Made by a program: the position numbers and the translations under genes. Below, one piece after another: positions 1 to 8,566 of a DNA stretch of 64,000 bases. Every line of letters starts with the position of its first letter. The first letter of the stretch is position 1. Location: positions 16,820,088-16,884,087 of the forward strand of contig NC_084811.1 in the NCBI RefSeq assembly GCF_963583255.1, in the 5' to 3' direction. The stretch is from Pyrus communis. Its lineage: Eukaryota; Streptophyta; Magnoliopsida; Rosales; Rosaceae. The notes below the pieces were generated by a model that saw only the letters and a program-made list of their open reading frames with translations, did not search any database and was not told where the DNA came from.

Positions 1-409
1 TATGTAGATGAATGAATGATATGATAAGTAATAAATGAATGATATGTGGTGATGATAAGATAAGTGTATGATATGATAAGTGGTGAATGAAGGAGTGGAA
101 TGTTGGAATGTTATGCACGACTAAGGATATAGGAAAGGTTTAAATATCCTAAAACTAAAGGGAACAAGGTTCCAACACTTTGGTCTTCAATTAGGTTTTC
201 AATTTCGTCCAACACTTTGGCTCCAAGCATAAGCTATCCATCCTTAGCCCAAAAGTGCTCCAAAAGTCTCCAAAATGCATCTTTTTGCTCCTTTAGCCCT
301 TTCGGCCTACAAACACACGAAAATAGCTTAAAGTACTAAAATAACTAAAGAAACATAACGTAAATGCACGAGAACAAGCCATTTAAGTCGCATGAATATG
401 CTCCTATCA
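1..409 (-). mobile_element. Partial Athila-like LTR, reverse orientation, cut by window edge
   Basis: Bases about 100-409 match the ends of the other minus-strand LTRs here (for example 15250-15586 and 29095-29409) and finish with the family terminus CTCCTATCA at 409. The left part lies outside the window. The first ~100 bases are a degenerate GATAAGTGAATGATAT simple repeat, also found inside the other LTRs. The LTR abuts gag coding sequence of element A at 410, so it is an insertion into that element. Whether it is a solo LTR or part of a full element cannot be seen. Confidence 0.85.
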
Positions 410-3400
410 AACAACCTTCGGCATCATCTCATTCAGGTACGTCCTTGGAAAGTGATCAAGCTATGCAATTACTAACCTCTATTTCGCAGGGGTTGCAAAA
501 TCAAAACAACCGGATAGCAAATAACGAGAAGGAGATGATGGATATGAAGAAACAAATAGGGCAGATTTCTGAGTTCATTGGACAGATTAGAGAGCAAGGA
601 AAGCTTCCTAGCTCAACCACAGTCAATCCAAAGGGAGGATTCGAATCCGCCAAGGCCATCACCCTAAGGGGTGGAAAAGAAGTTGGGACCGAGCCAAACA
701 ATCCCAAATCTGCCCAGATTGTAGATGAAGAGACGACACAACCTGAGGCAGATCACCCTAACTCGGCCAAATCAGGTAATTTAAGTTCAAATTCATGTAC
801 TTCACGTCCTAATCTGCCCAATGTACCTTTTCCTAGCAGGTTCATGCAAGAAAAAAAGGAAGAAAGCGAGAAGGACATTCTTGAAACGTTCCGGAAGGTG
901 CAAGTGAACATACCGCTTCTTGATGCAATCAAACAGGTTCCAAAGTATGCTAAATTCCTCAAGGACCTATGCAATACAAAGAGAAGAAGGGCAAACAAAG
1001 AGGTAGTGAAGGTAAGCGAGAATGTGTCCGCTGTTTTGCAACGTAAACTGCTTACCAAGTGCAAAGATCCCGGTAGTTTCACGATTCCTTGTGTGATTGG
1101 ACATAATCGTTTTGAACATGCCATGCTTGATTTAGGTGCATCCATAAATGTCATGCCTTATTCTATTTATGCATCTATGAATTTGGGTGAATTAAAACAA
1201 GATGGTGTAATTATACAATTGGCCGATCGTTCTAACGCTTATCCAAAAGGAGTTTTGGAAGATGTGCTTGTGCAGGTGAACCATTTAATTTTTCTGGCTG
1301 ATTTCTACGTCCTAGACATGGAGGATTCAGCCCATTCTACATCTTTGCCGATTCTCCTTGGTAGGCCATTCATGAAGACGGCCCGAACGAAGATTGATGT
1401 ATACAAAGGCACCTTGACAATGGAATTCGATGGGGAAGTGATTGATTTTAATATTTCTGAAACTATGAGATATCCCGTTGATGACCATTCTTGTTTTTCC
1501 ATTGATGTTATCGATTCTTTGGCGCAGGTATACCTTGAAGAATTGAACGAGGACGCCCTGGAAACAACCATCACTAAGGCCATAGAGCGCAAAAATGAAG
1601 GATTTGGGCCAATGCAAGGCCACGGCAAGGAGGAGGAATTCTTTGCAATGGGTTCTAGTGAAGAAATAATTGAGGTTGTGGCAGCCCTTGAGTCATTGCC
1701 ACAACAATATGGTAAGGTTCCACTCTCACTTTCAAATTCAGTTTCCACTAAGATGCTACCTTCTGTTGTTCAGGCACCATCGCTTGAACTTAAGCCATTG
1801 CCGGACCATTTGAAGTATGTGTTTTTGGGAAAAGGCAAAACATTGCCCGTCATCATTTCATCAAGTCTCACGGAAATGGAGGAGGAGAAGCTTGTGAGGG
1901 TGCTGCGAGAGCACAAAACGGCCATAGGGTGGACTTTGGCCGACATTAAAGGAATAAGCCCTACCACATGCATGCATCGTATACTTCTTGAGGAGGGGAC
2001 TAAGCCATCCCGAGAAGCTCAACGCCGTCTCAACCCTCCGATGATGAAAGTGGTGAAGAAGGAAATAATCAAGCTTTTGGATTGCGGAGTGATCTACCCT
2101 ATCTCCGATAGCCGTTGGGTCTCTCCAGTTCAAGTCGTTCCTAAGAAGTCCGGAGTAACTGTTATCAAGAATGATGAGAATGAGCTCGTGCCTACACGCA
2201 TTCAGACTGGATGACGAGTATGTATCGATTACCGGAAGCTAAATGCCATGACTAGGAAAGATCACTTTCCTTTGCCATTCATCGACCAGATGCTCGAAAA
2301 GTTAGCCGGTCATGCTTTTTACTGTTTTCTTGATGGATACTCTGGATATAACCAAATTGTGATAGCCCCGGATGATCAAGAGAAGACCACATTCACATGT
2401 CCCTTTGGAACATTTGCTTATCGTCGCATGCCATTTGGCTTATGCAACGCACCGGCCACTTTCCAAAGGTGTATGGTAAGTATATTTTCCGATTTTGTTG
2501 AAAAGATCATTTAGGTTTTCATGGATGATTTCAGTGTATTTGGGAGTTCATTTGATAATTGCTTGGATAATCTGACCTTAATTTTGAAACGATGTGTTGA
2601 AACTAACCTTGTCTTGAATTGGGAGAAATGTCACTTTATGGTGAAACAAGGTATAGTTTTAGGACATATTGTTTCAGAAAAAGGAATTGAAGTAGATAAA
2701 TCGAAAATAGACCTTGTACGTCACTTACCCTCTCCTACTTCGGTTAGAGAGGTACGTTCGTTTCTTGGCCATGCAGGGTTCTATAGGCGTTTTATCAAGG
2801 ACTTCTCCAAGATGTCCAACCCTCTTTGCCAATTGCTTCAAGAAGATGTGCCATTCAAGTTTGATGAAGAGTGTAATTCGGCATTTAACCAACTCAAGGA
2901 GAAGCTAGTCTCGGCCCCCATTATTGTACCTCCAGATTGGAGCCTTCCGTTCGAGCTCATGTGCGATGCATCCAACTATGCATTAGGAGCTGTTCTAGGA
3001 CAAAGAAGAGACAAGCGGCCGCATGTCATATACTATGCCTCTCGGACTCTCAATGATGCCCAATTGAACTACTCCACGACGGAAAAAGAACTTCTAGCTG
3101 TGGTTTTTGCTTTAGATAAATTCCGTTCATATTTAATTGGTACTAAAGTAATCGTTTATTCTGATCATGCAGCTTTGAGGTACTTGCTCACGAAAAAGGA
3201 AGCAAAGCCGAGGCTTATCCGTTGGATTCTTCTTCTTCAAGAATTTGATATTGAAATCCGGGATAAGAAAGGAAGCGAGAATGTAGTGGCTGACCATTTA
3301 AGCCGAATGATCCACGAGGAGCATGAACATGCCGTACCTATCCCTGAAACTTTTCCCGATGAGCAGCTGCTATCCATTGAGGTAAGTGAACCATGGTATG

Positions 3401-4692
3401 CAGATTTAGTGAATTACTTGGTGGCTAAACAATTTCCAAATGAACTAAACAAGCACCAATGTGATAAGCTTAAAAATGATGCACGTTTTTATGTGTGGGA
3501 TGACCCGTATTTATGGAAATATTGCCCTGACCAAGTTATACGTAGGTGTGTGCACAATTCTGAGTTTAATGCTATTCTAACCTTTTGTCACACTTATGCT
3601 TGTGGGGGACACTTTGGCACTCAAAGAACGGCACTTAAGGTGTTAGAATGTGGTTTCTATTGGCCTACCATCTTTAGGGATGCTAGAACATTTTGCATGT
3701 CTTGTGATAGATGCCAAAGAACGAGCAATATTGGTCCTAAACAACAAATGCCGCAAACCCCCATTTTTAGTGTTGAAATCTTTGATGTTTGGGGTATTGA
3801 TTTTATGGGTCCCTTTCCTTCGTCACATGGGTTTCTTTATATATTGCTTGCTGTGGACTATGTGTCGAAATGGGTGGAAGCAAAAGCCACCCGAACTAAT
3901 GATTCTCGAGTGGTTGCAGATTTTGTGAAAACTAACATTTTTGCAAGGTTTGGAATGCCACGAGTGCTAATCAGTGATGGAGGTTCCCATTTTTGTAATC
4001 GAACCATCGAGGCGTTGCTCAAGAAATACAATGTCACGCATAAGGTGGCCACACCTTATCATCCTCAAACGAGCGGGCAAGCCGAGGTTTCGAATAGGGA
4101 AATCAAGCAAATTCTTGAGAAGACCGTGGGGCCTACAAGGAAGGATTGGAGTTTGCGCTTAAACGATGCATTGTGGGCGTATCGCACTGCCTACAAAACT
4201 CCCATTGGGATGTCACCTTTTCGGCTCATCTATGGGAAACCATGCCATCTTCCCATCGAACTAGAGCATCGTGCACATTGGGCCGTCAAAACATTCAATA
4301 TGGACCTTGATGCCGCAGGTTTACATAGGAAGCTTCAATTGTGTGAGCTTGATGAAATCCGAAATGAAGCATATGAGAATGCACGGATTTACAAGGAGAA
4401 AACGAAGGCATTCCATGACAAGATGATTCGTGCCAAGACGTTCTCTATTGGGCAGAAAGTGTTGTTGTTCAATTCTCGCCTTCGGTTGTTTCCGGGTAAG
4501 TTGCGTTCCAAATGGGTTGGTCCTTTTATTGTCACTAATGTTTTCCCTCATGGTGCAGTACAAATCAAAAGTTCAAGGACGCAGCAAGAATTCAAAGTGA
4601 ATGGGCATCGATTAAAGCCCTATTACGAGACGTTTGAGGAGCATGTCGTGGAGGAGGTACCCCTCCATGCCGTGGAACCTAATCAAGCTTAA
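410..4692 (+). pseudogene. gag-pol: gag-pol polyprotein of element A with two in-frame stops
   Basis: One frame runs from the LTR junction to TAA at 4690-4692, broken only by TGA at 2212-2214 and TAG at 2512-2514; there is no frameshift. The first 16 codons of the open frame (364-411) come from the inserted LTR, so the ATG at 364 is not the native start. Seen: gag C-terminal linker; protease DLGAS (1129-1143) and ILLGRPF flap region (1351-1371); RT with FLDGYSGYNQ (about 2325-2355), MPFGLCNAPATF (about 2428-2463) and FMDD (2518-2529); RNase H with CDAS, EKELLAV, SDHAAL and VADHLSR; integrase zinc finger H3589, H3610, C3694, C3703; catalytic D3799, D3976 and E4084, giving D-x35-E; and a C-terminal KWVGPF module. 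No chromodomain and no zinc knuckle are visible in the retained gag. The stops lie in RT, so this copy should not make full-length RT, but most catalytic residues persist, which suggests fairly recent decay. Confidence 0.93.
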
Positions 4693-4955
4693 ACGGAGGT
4701 ACCGTCCGGCTGCAAGACGTAAAAGAAAGCGCTACTTGGGAGGCAACCCATGCATTCAACAAAGGAAGACTTAGAAAGCACTACAATTCCAGATTCCTAA
4801 AAACTCTTCTCTTTGTTGCTATTTCATTTCTGCCTTGTTAGGTTGTTTAGTTGTTATTGTTTGTTTGTTTATTAATTGTGTGAGTCTATGATTGTAACAT
4901 TGAGAAAATGTTTGGTTTATTGATAGGCACTGCTAAACAAAGAAAAATGGAGCCT
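4693..4955 (+). other. Post-pol spacer of element A
   Basis: Non-coding. It begins with a conserved block at about 4711-4750 (contains AAAGCGCTACTTGGGAGG, then CAACCCA) that recurs at 38433-38474 in P and, diverged, near 34822-34848 in Q. Equivalent blocks just after pol are known to me from Athila/Tat elements. A T-rich stretch follows, leading to the 3' end of the convergent antisense ORF. Confidence 0.6.
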
Positions 4956-5639
4956 TCACAAAGGGCGTTTACTTGAAGCCCCACTACTGGGCAAAACTCT
5001 AGAAGCAGGAGGCATAGATGCGGAAGGCATCGGAGCAGAAGGCATCGGAGCAGAAGGCATCGGGGCGGAAGGTATCGGAGCGGGAGGCATCAAAGAAGAG
5101 GCCTCAATACTTGGCCAAACGCTGGATGAGCCCGGAAAAATGTGCCTCTGGAAGTAAGCCGCAAGCCTTTGACGGTCACTTTGCATTCGATCATTGGATT
5201 CTTGCAGCTCATCAAGCTTCCTCTTCATGCCCGTCGAATAGTTGTTTGCAAGCACATGCAAACTTCTATTCTCATACTTCAGCTGCTTGATCTCCTGCTT
5301 GAGACTTTCTACCTCTGCCATCAATGATTCCACCTGACGGGAGCGGGCCAGCAGGCGTTGGCCCATGTTGGACACAGAACTCGCACACTGAACACTAAGT
5401 GCGAGGGACTCTTGAACGGCCAACTCATCGGACCGTCCTGGCAGCAGCCTACTATCTTTTGGAGTGAGGAGGTTCCTAGCTAGTATTGTAGCTGTTGTGG
5501 CGTCCTGCATCACGGAGTCTTCACCTGTGAGAGGACCGTTAGAAGATAAGAAAGAAGGGCGCCATACGTTACCTTGACGCGGCGCGCCCGTATCACTGCT
5601 AAGGCTCAATTCCAAGCTAATGTTCGATGGGTTTGCCAT
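4956..5639 (-). CDS. Antisense coiled-coil ORF of element A, 227 aa, intact
   Basis: It is encoded opposite to pol, between pol and the 3' LTR. The start ATG sits in a good plant context (GAAAAATGGC). The N-terminus is Ser/Leu-rich with a conserved GAPRQGNVWRPSF motif (residues about 18-30). Residues about 95-160 form a likely coiled coil (heptad-like RQVESLMAEVESLKQEIKQL). The C-terminus is a Met-Pro-Ser-Ala-Pro pentapeptide array coded by 15-bp repeats. No transmembrane segment or enzyme motif is visible. A close copy is intact in M1 (51608-52294) and a broken one is in P (38591-39232). Additional ORFs, often antisense, are known in this position in Athila/Tat elements; their function is unknown to me. 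That it stays open while pol has two stops suggests either constraint or chance. It may be a captured host sequence or an element-encoded accessory protein. Confidence 0.75.
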   Translation of the reverse strand: MANPSNISLELSLSSDTGAPRQGNVWRPSFLSSNGPLTGEDSVMQDATTATILARNLLTPKDSRLLPGRSDELAVQESLALSVQCASSVSNMGQRLLARSRQVESLMAEVESLKQEIKQLKYENRSLHVLANNYSTGMKRKLDELQESNDRMQSDRQRLAAYFQRHIFPGSSSVWPSIEASSLMPPAPIPSAPMPSAPMPSAPMPSASMPPASRVLPSSGASSKRPL

Positions 5640-6124
5640 TTTTCAAAAGTGTTCAAAGAGAGGGGCGGATGGAGTTAATTCTCAAAGGGCCGGAGTCGAT
5701 TTTCAAGAATGGGAATTCTTTAGAGTGTGTTTGTTGTGGTGATCGATAGCTCTATAAAAGCCAAGGCGACGCTTTCTCGGCTTTTCTGAAGGCGCGTTCA
5801 ACTTTGTCAAAAGATTTCTTCTTTTCAGACAACACGTGGAGGCCATCATCGCAACTACACATCTTTCGGCGACGCTTTCTCTGCTTTTCAGAAAACGCGT
5901 GCAGCTTTGTCAAAAGGAGCCGCATCCGCACTACTACGTGTCGTTCAGAAAGAAAAAGGGGCGTCGTTCAGAAATCGAAAGGGCGCCTGCTCAGAAATCG
6001 AAGAGGCGTCGTTCTGATATCGAAGAGACATTTGTCGACAAGGGTAAAAGAACAATACCACCACTTGATATTATCTCTATATATGTCGACCTTCGTCTTT
6101 TATGGCAGGGCAAACCTGAAGAAA
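5640..6124. promoter_or_regulatory. Divergent regulatory-looking block upstream of the antisense ORF
   Basis: The block is GC-richer than its surroundings and conserved in P (39233-39786), M1 (51018-51607) and M2 (58932-59457). Contents: the antisense leader (5640-5750); a TATA-like TATAAAAG at 5753-5760, which in the antisense direction reads CTTTTATAGAG, so its orientation is ambiguous; two diverged direct repeats around CGACGCTTTCTC..TTTTCAGAA; a G-box CACGTG at 5833-5838; about four 22-bp tandem repeats around TCGTTCAGAAATCGAA (about 5940-6030); and TATATAT at 6078-6084, suitable for sense transcription. Promoter function is inferred from composition and conservation. Confidence 0.5.
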
Positions 6125-6394
6125 ATGCCCAACTCTCCCTCACCTCTGAGGGCGCACTCCCAGCAAAGCCTTTCAAAATACTCAATTTTTTCTTCTTCCC
6201 CAAAGATGATACCAGATGCCTGGAGTACATATGACCCAGGAGGAAACGGCGGATTGAAGCATGTGCTGATTCATTCACCGCTTCTTCAAAGCAAAGGTAT
6301 CTCATATCATCAAGGTCAAAAGCAAAAGTATCTCATATCATGCTCTTTCCCTGTCTTTTTCTTTGTCCTTGTTCTTACTTGCATGGCAAAGTAA
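6125..6394 (+). other. Conserved short sense ORF, 89 codons, doubtful coding
   Basis: It lies 41 bp downstream of the TATATAT motif and starts MPNSPSPLRAHSQQSL. Same-length versions exist in M1 (50748-51017, minus) and M3 (63719-63988, minus). In P and M2 an indel shifts the frame midway, giving 113- and 112-aa versions with a different C-terminus. In this copy the C-terminus is hydrophobic. In A the frame also stays open upstream to 5804. Frame switching among copies argues against strong protein constraint; it may be a transcribed leader rather than a gene. Confidence 0.2.
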
Positions 6395-7773
6395 AAGAAG
6401 CAATCAGCCGGCACTTGGAGTCAGTCTTCCGATCTGGAGCCCACTGCCTGGAATCTATTCCTGATTGCTTACCTAGCGTTGCTCTCGAGTAGCCATCTTC
6501 AACGGTTGTTACACTTCCAGAGAAGGGACCACTCCTGCAAAGATTGAACAAAGAAACAGATAACAGGAGGAAGCTCAGACCTTCGGGGGAAACCAAAAGA
6601 ACCATCTTGCTGCCCAGTTCAAGAAGTAGCACAAAGGAAAATCAACGATGGGCAGAAACCAGTTCAAGAGTAAGCCTGTGGAGTCACTATGATCAAAGCC
6701 TCAATGCAATTACCAAGGAGAAGAGGGAATTTACACTCCATAACCAGATTTGCGTCCCTAAACTCTTCTCTTTGTTAATTACATTTTGCCATGTTTAGTA
6801 TGTTTAAGTTCTTTTTATGTGTTTACTTATGTTTTGTGTGAATCTATGCTTAGAACATTGAGGACAATGTTTGATTTAAGTGTGGGGGGGGGGTAACTAA
6901 TGTTATTAATGCAAATTCGTGGGATTTTATCACCCATAACTTCAAATGTTGTTCCTTGCTGTTTTAAGGTGTTTTTAAATTGTTTTAGAGTGTTTTAGTG
7001 TGTTTTGTTTTATAACTCCGAAAATCACATAAAAATTTGAAGAAAATGTTTTGAAAAGCCTAAAAAGAGTGTTTTGAGTCGTTTTTGTGTGTTTGTGTCT
7101 TAGGGTACCTTCCAACACAATGATAAGGATTTGGTTTATAATTGCATGACGGTTAGAAAGAGTTATGAACATAGAGAAAATTTTGATTTACTCTTGGTAA
7201 ATGCTTGGTTATGGTTATAATATATGACTTCACATGCAATCATAAAAGAAAAAAAAAATTCGTTTTTGTAACATGCTTGAAGGAAGGAACTCAAACAAAC
7301 ACTACAACCCTGAGAGACTTGAGCCTATAACGTTCTTTGGAGAGTATAATCTGTGATTTCTTGTTTTCTAAAGTCGTTGCATGATCTCATTATTCTTTGC
7401 TTGGTTACTGCTTAGAAAGCGTTTCATCATATAGTTCCAAATGCTAGAACTCATGCCCATTTCATTCAAAGCATGTTATTGATTTGCATAACACATATTC
7501 AAGAAGAAGTTGTGTAGTGACCACCACCCTAGCCAAATAGCCTTACTTCCCATACTTCGTATTGTTGTAAGTTTTAATCCCGTTGAGCCTTGTTTAGCCT
7601 TTATTCTTTGTTTACCCACATTTTCCTCACCTAGCCTAGTTTAGGACAATCCCCACCCTTGTTCTTAAAAGATAGTGAGCATGACTTAATTGAATTCCTT
7701 TTGAGTTACATTATGAAAGAAAATAAGTGTGGGGGAGAGAATGTTTAAGTGTTTATGTTTTGAGATTCAAAAG

Positions 7774-7812
<39 letters not shown>

Positions 7813-8551
7813 GAAGAATAAGTGATTGAAGAAAGGTTCCAAAACACCAATTCTGGGCGTAAATTGTCTAGATTCTCCCTTTTTGTTCAAAAGTTGAGTT
7901 TTCATTCAAAAAGTGAATTCTAAGTTGATTCAAATGCTTTGCTCACTATTTCTTTAAGAACCTTTGTTTTCCATATCCCTTCTTTGTTATCCACATACCC
8001 CAAGCCCCGTTACAACCCTTGACTTCTATCTTGAGTGTTGTGTATTTCAATTTGTGGAGTTTGAACTTGGTATGAGCATATGGCGTCACTGGTTCTCGCG
8101 TCTAAGTAGTAGCATTCCATTCATGAGATCATATCTAAACATGCTTATTAACTCCAGAAAATGCTTTCTTTGTTATAACATATGTGAGATACTAGTCTGT
8201 TATGTTTACATCAATCTCTCACATATAACTAGTGTAGGGTGTGTAGTCAGAAAATCTGTGTGAAAAACGAGTGCATATCTTGTAAGGATTTGAGCAAATT
8301 CTCTAAGGCATGTTACTACATTCAAAACATGGTTTTAAATGCTTATTTGTGAAATAATATGTGGTGACTATGAGTAAGAATGTACTTAAGTGTGAAGATG
8401 ACAAAAATCTATGGGACTAATGATTTTTAACTTGTCATGTGCATTGGAAATCCATTAGACGATTGTTGGAAGGTGTAGGTTGTGTTTTGTTTGTTTTGTC
8501 TAGTTTCGTGTTCTTTTGTTGTTTTGTTTTGCTCGAGGACTAGCAAAAGAT
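6395..8551 (+). other. 3' non-coding region of element A
   Basis: There is no credible ORF. It is conserved with the matching regions of M1 (48474-50747), M2 (56614-58592) and M3 (61515-63718). Landmarks are a PPT-like AAGTGT followed by ten G (G-run 6884-6893), a second AAGTGTGGGGG at about 7725-7735, a 36-base A run (7774-7809), and a block ending at the true PPT. The GAGGACAATGTTTGATTTAAGTG segment before the G-run is nearly invariant among copies. Confidence 0.6.
7774..7809 (+). repeat. Poly(A) tract, 36 bases
   Basis: An uninterrupted A run inside the 3' non-coding region. The homologous site in M1 (about 49178-49192), M2 (about 57148-57158) and M3 (about 62283-62307) is also a homopolymer tract but of different length, so it behaves as a length-variable microsatellite. 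Confidence 0.85.
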
Positions 8552-8562
8552 AAGTGTGGGGG
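8552..8562 (+). promoter_or_regulatory. Polypurine tract (plus-strand primer) of element A
   Basis: AAGTGTGGGGG is followed by TATT and then the LTR terminus TGATAGG at 8567. The same motif sits at the equivalent place in M1, M2 and M3 (complements at about 48478, 56618 and 61519). Position next to the LTR and conservation support its role as the second-strand primer. Confidence 0.8.
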
Positions 8563-8566
8563 TATT

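Noticed and set aside
5018..5327. Plus-strand ORFs rich in Ser/Lys/Ala opposite the antisense gene
   Set aside because: They are shadows of the 15-bp repeats and coiled-coil codons of the 227-aa antisense ORF.
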